From Isoetes taiwanensis (lineage: Eukaryota; Streptophyta; Lycopodiopsida; Isoetales; Isoetaceae), in NCBI GenBank assembly GCA_021234155.1, contig JAJEKV010000002.1:4785795-4849794 (forward strand): a DNA stretch of 64,000 nucleotides. Direction: 5' to 3'. Below, in pieces: positions 46,893-57,059 of the stretch. Under the pieces are notes generated by a model that searched no databases, was not told the origin of the DNA, and was given only the letters and a program-made list of their open reading frames with translations. Position numbers and translations under genes: made by a program. Numbering within the stretch: position 1 is the first letter of the stretch; every line of letters begins with the position of its first letter.

Positions 46893-48195
46893 TGACGTTC
46901 CAGCATAATATACAGTATAAATATGTATATTATACTGCCATGTCACTCGTACATGTCGCCTTGAAGACATGTACTTGGAAACCGTAAAGGGTTGCACCCC
47001 AGGAGCAACTTTCTATGTTGCACATGTCTATAAACATGTGCATTTAACCCCTTTGCCACATGGCAAAACCCCACATGACTGGTCATGTAAAAGGAACAAA
47101 AGGGAAAACCCTAAACCTTTTCCCTTTTCGCATTCTAGCTTCCAAGAGCCATTCCGGCCAAGCCAAGCTGCTAATTCGCATTGTCAGACGCCGCCAAGCC
47201 GGCTTTGCACAACAGATCTCCAAGATTCGTTGAACAGAAGCATGGACGCATTTCGAGGATCGCCTTGAACAGAAGCATGGACGCATTTCGAGGAGCTAGA
47301 GCAAGCCAAGGTTCAGGTAAACAGCAATTCCGTTATGCTGCAGATGCCGACTTTTAGTTCGGCAATGAGCTGGTTTAGCATGTTAGTTCAGCCTTAGAGG
47401 CCTTATAGATTCTGAGATCACAAGCCCTAACAAAGGAACCTAACCATGTATGTTTAGGTAGATGGATTAGATGTTATTCTATGTTTCAGTTCTACGAATG
47501 ATGATGTTCTATTCTATGCGCACTCCTGTGTATTGAGAAGGGGGGTAGAGACCCTGAAAGCCTCAGTAGTTGATGTATCTAGATAGCCTCATTAATTCCC
47601 AATTAACGCAGCCTGTGCATAAGAGCCCGCCTGGCTGTGAGTGGCGGGACTAGACTGGCAGATAAGAAGGACTTGTCCCATTGTAGATTGATCCCTCTAG
47701 TGTGTAAAGCCTACCAGGGATCTTAGCGGGCTAGGCCTGATGGTTTGCCATTGCGTGTGGGCAAGGGATGGGCTCGATACCTCTGGGGTGATGCGTCACC
47801 TTCCATGGGGTTCAAGTCGTAGATGGGCAGTGGCCCTCTAGCCGCCGGTGATGGGCATGCATGCCTCTGGAGAAAGTGATCTCCTCCTGCCTCATCGAGA
47901 CTGGGAGATGCAACCCAGGAGTAGCCCCCTTGGCTATGCACCCGGCAGGCTATGGTCGAGTCCCAAGACTTATCAGCCTATTCTGCAAAGTATGCACAGG
48001 AGGGACGGATGAACGTCCATGTTCTTATACCAGCCCAATCTATTTGCCATGAATTCTGACTGCATTGACTTCTGGACCCAAGCCTCAGTCGATCCCCATG
48101 AGTCTAACCGTCAGTCGATTCCCCTTGTTACTGATGTTGTTGTTACATATGTTATGTAATGGTGAGCCACCCTTCGAGGTGGATGTATGTCATTT
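46893..48195 (+). repeat. gypsy 3' LTR
   Basis: Starts TGTGACGTTCCAGCATAATA after a polypurine tract and shares order with the interrupted 5' LTR through CAGTCGATCCCCATGAGTCT to GGTGGATGTATGTCA. It retains a segment of about 100 bp (46937-47045) missing from the 5' LTR, and has a duplicated GAACAGAAGCATGGACGCATTT near 47233-47290. Confidence 0.75.
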
Positions 48196-48199
48196 GATG

Positions 48200-49680
48200 C
48201 TATGTGCTCATGTTTGATGTGCTTCCGCAGCTAGGTAGGTCTCAAGGGAGATGGGATGAATGAAACGTCCATTCTTCCCCATTGGATTCTTGATTGTTAG
48301 CAAGGATCTGATGTTAGGTGGACGGCCTCACAAAACAACCCCAATACTGGGTCCACATGTTATTTTTCAGTGTGTTTTTTGGCGAAAAACAACATCAAAA
48401 GACTATGTGGTGACTTTTGTCCGACTTTGCTAGAAACGATGTGTAGTTTTTTTGTTAAACTTTTCTACATATAGTTTTTTCTTGCAAAAAATCTACACAT
48501 AAAATTTTGTAAAACATTATCTACACATAGGAATTAATATGTTTTCTACATGTTAATTTTAAAAAATAGTTGGTATTTTCAAGTGTTGCTTGTGTGGTTC
48601 TTAATAAAACTTAAAAGGTCTACATGTTGTTTAGCTATTGTTTTCAAGCGTTGTTTTCCTACAAAGTAGACGTGTGGTTATTAATAAAACTTGAAAGATC
48701 TATATGTTGTTTTTAAATGGTGTTTTGCAAAAAAATATATATTAAAATACCACCTAGAGAATTTTGCCCGACTTTGCTAGAAACTATGCGTAGTTTTCTA
48801 GGTTTTTCTATTAATTATATTGTTTCCAAGTGTTAGTTTCCTAAGAAAAGAGATATGTGGTTTAAGAAAAAAAAATATGTTTTTTCAAAAATAGATGATG
48901 TTTTTTAGTATTGTTTTAGTTAAAAAGCACGTGATTTTATACAAATAAATATTTTCAAATGTTGGCTTTTTCAATAAAAGATGTGTCGAAACATTGAAAA
49001 TACGTATTGTTTCTACCATATATTATTGTTAGTTTCTAGGCAAGTGATGATTGAATTTTATTTAAATGCAAATTATTGCTGTTTAACATACTTTATAGCA
49101 ACTACATACGTAGTGCAACTATAAAAGATAATAGATAGTTTATAGAAGAATTTTAACAAGAGAGTTTATCCCAAAGGAGTTTTACAAGCATTGGATTTTT
49201 TTTTTTTTATGTTAAACAGTTGGTTTTTTTTTTTTTATGTTAAATGGTACATTGTGGAAAACTATAACACTTTTCCATTGGGTATTCAACCAGCAAAAGT
49301 TTTGTTTAAAATTGTAAGATAGCACATAACAGGAAAAAATCTTGAAACATTTTAGAGGCCTTCTTTTCTCTCTTCACAAGATCGCAAGTAGTTCAAAAAT
49401 CGGCCTTATCAGTTTGAAAAGTAGAAAATTAAGACTGTGCAAGTGGTATTTCATTTCTTGCACTATCTCACCTGTTTAAAAAATAAAAACCCTGTTTTGC
49501 AGCACACAATCACACAGGGAATCACACAGGGAAGAAGGACGAATCTGTTGGCAGGAATCTGGAGAGGCAACCCCTATTCTTCAGCAGAAAAACCAACTGA
49601 TCCACATCCCCTGTTCTTCAGCTCTGTTGCAGAAATAATGGAAAATAAACTTCGAAAAGAAGTAAGATAGAGATCTTACC
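48200..49680. other. AT-rich non-coding stretch with diverged internal repeats
   Basis: Very T-rich. Phrases such as CCGACTTTGCTAGAAAC, TAATAAAACTTAAAAGGTC/TAATAAAACTTGAAAGATC and CTACATGTTGTTT/CTATATGTTGTTT recur, suggesting old tandem duplication. A TTTTTTTTTATGTTAAA unit is doubled near 49198-49245. No gene is seen. Confidence 0.6.
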
Positions 49681-49689
49681 TTTCGAAAC

Positions 49690-49835
49690 ACAAGTCTATG
49701 GCAAATTTCAGAGACGAGTCTTTTGCGAACCTGTATCTATAGCGAAGACGCAAATTTTGAGACCAGCGTCTATGGCAAATTTCAGAGATAAGTCTTTTGT
49801 GAACCTCTATCTATAGCGAAGAAGCAGATTTTGTG
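49690..49835 (+). repeat. ~76-bp tandem duplication
   Basis: Two adjacent copies share GTCTATGGCAAATTTCAGAG, AGTCTTTTG, GAACCT and ATCTATAGCGAAGA. It ends immediately before the Helitron Rep fragment. Confidence 0.85.
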
Positions 49836-49839
49836 TTGT

Positions 49840-50718
49840 CCAAGTAAGAGATGCGCTTGCACTCGCAAGGGTCAAAGGCAAACTGAGCTTCTTCATAACT
49901 ATCACAACAAATCCGACATGGCCCGAGATAAAATATAAAATGCATCCTGGCCAAAATGTGTCTGACAAGCCTATGATCGTTGTTCGAGCATGCGATGAAG
50001 GAGTCCAATGTACAAAGAGAATTATTCGAAAGTATCTTGGTCCCCTATCATACCTAATGCACGTTATCGCAAACGTGGATTACCTCATGGACACATCGTC
50101 ATAAAAACAGAGCATGAGATTTCGATAGACATGATTGATAATCTAATCTCTGCAGAGTTACCAGAAGAGCCCACACTGAGAGCACAAGTCGAAAAGTACA
50201 TGATCCATAGACACACAAAACGTTGCCTCAAAGAAAATAATACATGCTGCTATAAATACCCAAAACCATTGAACCCAATAACATACATTGATGAAAAGGG
50301 GTATGTACAGTACAGGCGACGAACGGAAGCAGATGTGAATGTTGTTCCATACATTCCATTCCTATTGAGAGAAATGGATTGCTATGTTTACGTGGACGTT
50401 GCATCAATTGTACATATATTTGCATACCTTTACGGCTACATATACAAAGGCTTCGATATGACTCGCTTCTACGTTGACCCTGCAAAACAAATATCGACCA
50501 TAAACATTCCAAACCAATCTACCACAGCAAACAACAGTGACCAAAATCACACCAAGAATGAAATCCAGGACTATATCTCCGCACGATATCTATCATCCAT
50601 GGAGGCCACATGGAGAATCATGTCCTATCACATGACAGAAAAGCATCCCTCCGTTAAATGTCTTCCTTTGCATTTGGAAGGACACAACAGGCATTTGACT
50701 CAATCTTCTCACAATTAG
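49840..50718 (+). pseudogene. Helitron Rep (HUH) domain fragment
   Basis: Helitron RepHel proteins nick and join single DNA strands for rolling-circle transposition. A first frame (49840-50000) gives FFITITTNPTWPEIKYKMHPG, matching the conserved FVTFTCNPxWPEI block. After a frameshift near 50000 the ORF at 50008-50718 carries RGLPHGHIVI, the HUH motif (H27-G28-H29 of that ORF), then YGYIYKGFD, the tyrosine-containing catalytic block, and YLSSMEATWRIMSYHM...LPLHLEG, another conserved Helitron block. It stops right after LPLHLEG and no helicase follows on this strand; a reverse transcriptase frame takes over. The frameshift makes it inactive. Confidence 0.85.
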
Positions 50719-51665
50719 CAACTTTAATGGTTGCTGTACTGAACACTTTTCTCGCAATATGGCCTGAAATCTGTGAAAACAAATTGGCCAGGGTTAACTT
50801 CTTTAGAAAGGAAAAGATCAAAGCCTCCTGAATGATAAACTCGGTGTATGATCTAACGTGTACTCTACCTGCAAAGATCACCGAGGTTTTTGTGGCGGAT
50901 ATTACAAGATGTTATGAGAACATCCCCATTGAGGGGGAGGATGGTATCTGCTCAATTTTGGCACTTGTTGCTGGGATGGTATGGAAGCACCAAAAGGCAA
51001 AAAACAGAAATTATAAGATATGGTTATAAGATTAAGAACAATGATGATGTTTGTCTAGAATGGAAAGTGGATACGCCAGCAAGTAAAAGGTGGATCTGCA
51101 TTGATGAACCTGATTTTATAAGAATGAACACTTGGCTTTTAAAGAATTGTTATCTACAGATGGGGGACAGGATCTGGCAACAGACCAAAGGTATTCCGAT
51201 GGGTTTTTCCTCAAGCCCAGCATGGTGCAATATGTACCTTGCGTGGTTTGAGCTAGCATTCATCCTTCGTTTGGTAAGTAATGGAGAACTAGAAACAGCA
51301 GCATCCTTCTGCAATACCTTTAGATACATTGATGATATTACAAGTATAAACAACAGACACATCAGAGGTTTCTTGGGACTGGACGAACATGTGGTAGCAC
51401 CACAATCCATTTACAACCTCAAATATCTAACCATTCAAGATGAAACAGTCTAGTGGCGGTTGCAGCAGGGGAGCATAGGAAGAATGATCAACTTCCTCAA
51501 CATATGCATTGAGGTAACAGATCCAACCAATGGCATTTATGACACTTACAAATATGATAAAAGGGAAAAGTTGCCCTTCAAAGCATCCAAATTTGGCCAT
51601 GCTAATGGCTGCAGAACAGAAGAACAGAATGAGGCGAGATCGGGAAGCCTAGTAATGCCAAAATA
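50672..51665 (+). pseudogene. reverse transcriptase abutting the Helitron Rep fragment
   Basis: A frame overlapping the end of the Rep ORF runs from about 50672 with one stop (50829-50831) and includes VFVADITRCYENIP, RT motif A with its catalytic D. A frameshift near 50960 leads to the ORF 50890-51453 with QTKGIPMGFSSSPAWCNMYL (motif B) and FRYIDDI (motif C, YIDD). Beyond the stop at 51451-51453 an INFLNICIEV block and a YDKREKLPF motif continue to 51665. The motif order is that of a real RT of about 330 residues. It is neither gypsy-like nor like the LINE at 28 kb. Penelope-like or a related stand-alone RT class is possible; I cannot settle which. Confidence 0.75.
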
Positions 51666-52670
51666 AATCTACATTTGGTCATGGTTCAAACATTGACCAA
51701 AATAAATCCGTTGTACAGAGGAATACAGAGGAAACACTCTAATGAAAAAATCCCAAGTTGAGAAGAATGGCGAGCCACAGAAATCACGATCTTTGCCGGG
51801 TCCATTTCTAACACCGATATTTCGTTGAATCTAGTCGTGCCATTGCAAATCCAAATAAAAATAAGCGATTAGAAACCGCTTCGCTTAAACTACGCCATAG
51901 GCATGGTTTATGATGCGCTTTTGCAATGCAAACCCTTTTGTAGAGCTTTAGCCTGTTCAAAATAGAAATAGGGTCGACTATTTCTCACGGAGGGTTCAAT
52001 CCGCAGTACGCCGCGTGGCGGTCGCCTACAGCCGGAATGGAAGTAGGGTCTTCCCATTCCGCATGACCGGCTGCTCAAGTTTTCTCTTTAGGGTTTTGTT
52101 TTAGGGTAAGCGCGCGCCGCCCGATTACGTGTTACGGACACTACCTTGCATGCGGTTACGTGCTTTCTGCGGCGAGCTCTGTCGGCCGGCGTTAGCTCAA
52201 AAACCGATCTTTGATGATCGCAAACTAATGCCATGATTAGTTTTTCTTTGTGCTCTGCGACGAGCTCTGCGACGATAGCTCTTTCTCTGTTGACCGGCGT
52301 TAGTTTTTTCTTGGCCTTGCATGCGACGAGCTTCATCTCTCTTAAAGAGCCTTGTAATGCAGGTCATCAGCAAATGCGGCAAGGTAGTTCAAGCTCTGTA
52401 ACCAGGTACTTCTTCGCAGGGTCTTCTTGATTTTTTGCTCTTTTTCTTGAACTGAGGGTTTTTCTTTGCAGATACCTGTTGGACACAGATCATTTCTTCG
52501 CAGATAGTAGAAGAAGGTCTTGTTTCTTGTTTTTTCCACAGATAGCAGATCGCCGGATCTGCAAATGTTTTCTTCGCAAATGCTTTCTTCGCCGGATCTT
52601 TGAAAGAACAGCAAGAAGTCTGCAAAACCCCTTAAATATGTCGGATCTGCACAGCTGCCTCCCCTATTTC
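51666..52670. other. no gene recognised; GC-rich hairpins and duplicated phrases
   Basis: Contains a small inverted repeat near 52033-52076 (AGCCGGAATGGAAG against CTTCCCATTCCG...CCGGCT). The phrases GCGACGAGCTCTG and CCGGCGTTAG are doubled between 52130 and 52340. Its ORFs are not family-like. Confidence 0.5.
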
Positions 52671-52677
52671 TATTTTG

Positions 52678-52796
52678 TAGGGGAATGGAGGTTGGTCCTC
52701 CATTCCCGGTTTTGCAGGTGACCCGCTCCCGGCTAACGCCGGTCGCGGGACCCCACCTGCAAACCCGGGAATGGAGTCCCAACCTCCATTCCCCTA
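52678..52796. repeat. nested inverted repeat of about 119 bp
   Basis: The outer arms start TAGGGGAATGGAGGTTGG at 52678 and end with its complement at 52796, pairing for about 40-50 bases with few mismatches. Inside the left arm GGGAATGGAGG/CCTCCATTCCC (52681-52707) is itself a perfect 11-bp hairpin, and the right arm repeats that arrangement. No ORF accounts for it. Confidence 0.9.
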
Positions 52797-53501
52797 TACA
52801 ATACAGAACGAGGTTTTAATTCGATTTTGAGGATTACGAAGCAGGAATTTGATGTAGAAATGAGCGATTCTTGGGCGCTTTCGAACACTATAGGATTGAG
52901 CAGACCCGTGATGTGATTAGAAACACAGAGTCCAAATCTGGCACAAAAGAACAAAAATCAGCAGAAAATCATGAATCAACAACAGCGGCAATGCCACTTT
53001 TGGATCGGATAGAGGAAAAACCAAGGTAGAGTTATAAATCCAACGGCATCAATCCGGCAGATTCAAGTTTTGGAGCGTTCGATGCGGAAAACGACATTAA
53101 AAAATCAGGACAAAGGCTTTAAGACAGGGGGTCCCTTTTTCTGACCTGCCGGATTGAATAGAGTTTGCAAAATCCTGGTTGTTTTTTTGATGGTCACGAA
53201 ATGGGCCCCAAAAGCTTTACAAAATTCATATCCTCGAAACAAGAATCAATCAATGTCTGATGCAGGTTCGGCAGAAGAGTAGGCTTACCGTTTTGCTCTA
53301 AAGAGGTGAAAAATATGATTGATAATGGATACAATACCATTTTAAGGATCAGAAGGACAATGAAGTTGGGACTGGTCTGGGTCTCAGATCATTCTTATAA
53401 TCCTTAAGTGCAGCAGGCAATCATTTTTTTCAACCGGCCCTTTCCGCCAACAATGACTCTTACCACAGCATAGGTTCGATGTTTTTTTCTAGGCCTTCAA
53501 T

Positions 53502-55130
53502 GGAAACCTCCCCAATGGTTTTTTTCTAAGCCCCATCAATGGAAACCTCCCCACTTTCAGTGGAAACCTCCCCCAAACCTCCCCACCTTTCCCTGGAAAC
53601 CTCCCCAACTTTCCAGGCAAACCTGGGGAGGTTTCCATTTTGGAAAATAGGGGAGATTTCCAAGAAACCTCCCCACCTTTCCCTGGAAACCTCCCCAACT
53701 TTCCTGGAAAACCAGGGGAGGTTTTCATATACGAAAACGGGGGAGGTTTCCATGGAAAATTGGGGAGGTTTCCCACAACCTCGGTAGTTGTGTAAACATG
53801 CCCGTATTAATTACACCCGCCTTTATTAATTACGGGCTTTTATTTTTTTAAATATTTTAATGAAAACCTCCCCAATTTTTCGAGGAAACTAGGGGTGTTT
53901 ATAGTATTTCGGCAGAGATCGAAATTGAAGCCCTCTGAAATTGAAGCGGCTAGCCAAAAAAAGCAAGTTGCTGAGATCGGATTGAAGAGCAGAGCTTCTG
54001 AGTCCCTAAAACTGGCCAACATCCCTCTTTTATAGTCTAATACTTAGAATTTAGGGATTCAAGCTTCAGTATGTTTGATTATGGCATATGGGGCACTATG
54101 AAGAGAGATGGATGGATAACACGACCTCAATAACCTTACCTTTTGGACTATGACAAAAGAATGTAAATTAAAGTAGTACTAAAATCAGATAAGTATGAAG
54201 AAAACTCTTCTAATAACATGTTACGAAGCATCTCTGAATTTGCAGTCTACATCATTTCGACCTAGAATACAGGTCTGTGAACTAAGAAAGCACCCGGCTT
54301 CCCAAAACTGCACGATCTGTATTCATGCTGCATTAGATAGGATATGTGGTCCTCATCAGAACTGCAAATGCAAAAAGCCCTAACAGGGTTTTACTCCCGA
54401 TTCATAGGCCTGCGATCTAATACAAGTGCTCCACCATTTCTACTGCCATAAATCGGCAGTACAAGCAAGATTGAATAACTAGAAGTTTCTATTTATGCTC
54501 AGAACTCGTTTTACAAATCAAGGGTAGGAATGGAGCTCTGTTTTCCATAGCCGTAGGCAGCAAATACAATCGCCCATAGGGTCTGGTCATGAACCTGTTG
54601 GCAGGGATTCTTCCCTGTCAATCATAAAAAACGGAAGGGTAATGGCCAAAATTTCATACCAAATCACGGCCTTCCTTGTCTTACCTTCCGTTAACAGGCC
54701 TCAATCCTGCTTTTATTGATCCGTTGCTTCAAATTTCCTGCAGCAAATCGTGCCTCAACTCCGCGCTTCAAAATCGCCTCAATTCCTGCTTCAAATTCGC
54801 ACCTTCTGCTTCAAAATCACTCCCTTCTGGCTGAATTCGAAAGCTAATCGCCAATTGCCTCAAGGATGCCGCTCCAGGAAATGAATAGAACTGGAAAGGC
54901 AGCATCCAAAAATAGAATCTACTACACAAAAGAAGGAATTAAATCAAGCAGTGCACATTAAATCTGGGTTAATTATGAATGGAGGCTGTTCGTAGATCAA
55001 AAAAGTATTTATTTTTAATATTCTATGGAAACCTCCACAAGTTAGCAAGACTGGAAACCTCCCCAGGCTTGGCTGAAAGCTGGGGAGGTTTCCATGAGAA
55101 GAAAATTGGGGAGGTTTCCATCCTTGGGAC
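53502..55130. mobile_element. second foldback-like element, GGAAACCTCCCC arrays at both ends
   Basis: Left cluster 53502-53883 has forward GGAAACCTCCCCA copies (53502, 53541, 53562, 53595 and others) interleaved with inverted TGGGGAGGTTTCC copies. The right cluster 55025-55130 has two forward and two inverted copies. The 1.1-kb interior has no recognisable gene. The plan matches the 4559-7638 element, but the motif after GGAAACC is TCCCCA rather than CTTCCGG. Outer limits and target-site duplication were not resolved. The ORFs across the left cluster on both strands translate the repeat and are not genes. Confidence 0.5.
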
Positions 55131-55239
55131 CCTAACCTTGGCATAAGATCCGCAGCAACAGGATGGATTAGCCCAAGATTGAGCTTTCTTTTTTTCTTTT
55201 TTTCTTTTTTTACCTATCCCCCTTGGTTCAAAGATATTT

Positions 55240-55385
55240 GTTTTTGGGTTGCCCCTAGGGGGAAAACCCTTGTTTATGTGGGCTTTTGGCATATCCTAAG
55301 TATATGCTAGAATATCCCTAGGATATGCTGGTGACTGCTCCAAACCTTCTACTTCCTATAAACTGGAGGTCACCTGGTAAAAACT
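55240..55385 (+). repeat. dispersed ~140-bp repeat, copy 1
   Basis: Matches 58527-58660: TTGCCCCTAGGGGG, GGC-TATCCT-AGTATATGCT, GATATGCTGGTGACTGCTCC and AAACTGG-GGTCAC recur in order. Probably a short interspersed element. Copy 1 lies at the start of the PPR-fragment region. Confidence 0.8.
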
Positions 55386-55544
55386 CGACGTCTCATTTCT
55401 TTTCTTGAAGCCGATTTCTTCCTTTTGCTGTGCTCAAGGTCGCTCTGTGGAGATCGGCAGCAGAACCAGTTGAATCGCACAGGTAATGTTATTCTTCGTA
55501 GCTGCCTGTTTTAGGTTGAAATGATGTTAGGAATTATTTTCCAG

Positions 55545-55800
55545 GTAATCGGCAATGGAGCCCAGAGCGTTGTCCTCCGTAATGGGTTAGATTCATACTC
55601 CACCTTAAATGACAATCTTATCCGCCTCTTTGATTCCTATGGATGTTTACTTGAGGCCAATCAAGGTTTTAACGGAATGGCAAAACCAAGCATATATACA
55701 TGGAATGTTATCATTTGTGCAAACAGCAAGCTTGGACAATGTGACAGTTGATTTGTACACCAAAATGCAGTTCTCAACTTACCGGCAAGGATGTATGAAC
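55545..55800 (+). pseudogene. pentatricopeptide repeat (PPR) protein fragment
   Basis: PPR proteins bind organellar RNA through 35-residue repeats. The frame here reads VLRNGLDSYSTLNDNLIRLF, then LLEANQGFNGMAKPSIYTWN with VIICANSKLGQCD, which is the repeat junction pattern (GF-GM-KP---TWN-II) of PLS-class plant PPRs. A frameshift near 55745 moves the continuation (VDLYTKMQF) to another frame. Only about two repeats remain, with no targeting peptide and no E/DYW end, so it is a remnant or captured fragment. Confidence 0.7.
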
Positions 55801-56633
55801 CAATGCTTCTTATGGACGTGTTTTTCCTCATTCAGAAGGCTCAAGTATTCGAGTTTCAAACCATATTTAAAATCTTCATCAGCTATTATTCAATTGATCA
55901 GTTTGACTTATTTTATCAATGCCAAATTATTGTTTGAAAGCTGTCAGCATGAACACAACTCTGATATGCCTTTTTCTTGCGCGGGCACTACGGCATCAAC
56001 TTAGTATAGCTAAATATTTACCCGAGCATACAGGTCAAGTGATTAACATCGGGAAGTAGCTTCAGATTTTAGATGCATTTTAAGGTTTTGGAGTGTTACT
56101 TTTGTAACCTAATTTGATTGCAATGGCTCACCTTCACAACATTGCAATCCTGCTTTCTTGTTCGTCTTTGTCATATTGCTCCTATACGCACGTTCTTTTT
56201 TGAATATATAGCTTAAATCCAGGAAAATGTTGGCCATATCATCTCTAGTTGTTTCATTGTGTGTATCTGGAGTAATAAATCTTACAGTGAGGTTAAAATG
56301 AGCTCGCATAAGGAGGTTGGGTAAGAGTTAATATTTGAAAGGGCACTGGTTAATCTATATATAGCAGCAGGGTTCTTATTGTGGCTGCAGGTTTGTTTGA
56401 ATCATCATTGGTAAATTTTGTTCTGCGATGCATTCAAGACTGGTTGTTTACTTGCTTCGCAGCCTGTTTCGGATTTTCAAGTGTATATCTCAAAGCTTGC
56501 AGTGGGTCTTTCTCTCATCCTAGACAACTGAAGCTTGGCTCTTATGTTGACTTATGCAAAAAGTGCTTTTAGTATTAGTCTTGTCAATGTGTAGTTCATT
56601 ATAGGTCTTCTGTTAACATCAGTGCTTTATTTT

Positions 56634-57051
56634 ATGGATCCTCCGGCGAAGAGAAAACGAGCAAGGACCCCAACACCTGGGAAGTATCTCGGTGCCAAGA
56701 TCGTTGATATATGTGAGTTCATAATGGATATTTGGTTTTCTTTTACCTTGCATCTGTTACCTTAAGTTTTTTTCCACAGCTTCATATCGGGGTCATAGCA
56801 GGCGACGTGGCAGTGATGGATATAGTTTGAGGCATTCTCCTACTTATTCTCCTTACCAGAGTGGCTATGATAGATCACCTTCTTATTCTTCTTACAGGTC
56901 AAGATATCGGAGATCCTACAGTCGATCTCCTAGTCCAAGTCACAGTCGTTCCCGCTCTCCCTACTACAGCTCAAGGCACTATCGAAGTAGAAGCAGAAGC
57001 TATTCACCACATCGACATCGTTCTTATCTGTCATACTTGAGGTCATATTAG
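56634..57051 (+). CDS. C-terminal part of an SR45a/Tra2-type splicing factor, RRM missing
   Basis: Exon 1 is 56634-56712 and exon 2 is 56780-57051, separated by a 67-bp GT-AG intron, giving an intact frame of about 116 residues. It starts MDPPAKRKRARTPTPGKYLG, which corresponds to the linker RTPTPG-YLG that follows the RNA-recognition motif in plant SR45a/Tra2, then runs into an RS/YS-rich domain (SPSYSSYRSRYRRSYSRSPS and similar). In the family the RRM contacts exonic enhancers and the RS domain contacts splicing partners. No RRM is visible upstream (56100-56630), so this is either a truncated gene with a new start codon or a captured 3' fragment with intact splicing. It might be expressed; function is doubtful. 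Confidence 0.65.
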
Positions 57052-57059
57052 AGATAGAG

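Larger units (their letters stand above)
36804..48195 (+). mobile_element. Ty3/gypsy LTR element, decayed, with another element nested in its 5' LTR
   Basis: The 5' LTR starts TGTGACATTCC at 36804, is interrupted at 37539-43380, and resumes to about 43870. The 3' LTR starts TGTGACGTTCC at 46893. Between them (43870-46892) only an integrase-tail/chromodomain piece is recognisable, and a polypurine tract (AAGGTGGGGAGAT) abuts the 3' LTR. The right end near 48195 is estimated from where the two LTRs stop matching (after GGATGTATGTCA). No target-site duplication was found. The LTRs differ by several indels, so this insertion is older than the nested one. Confidence 0.75.

Noticed and set aside
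52342-52782. 146-residue minus-strand ORF
   Set aside because: It runs through the nested hairpin and pyrimidine-rich low-complexity sequence and shows no family features.
53489-53787. Overlapping ORFs on both strands over the GGAAACCTCCCC cluster
   Set aside because: Proline/serine-rich peptides on both strands come from the inverted repeats, not from coding selection.
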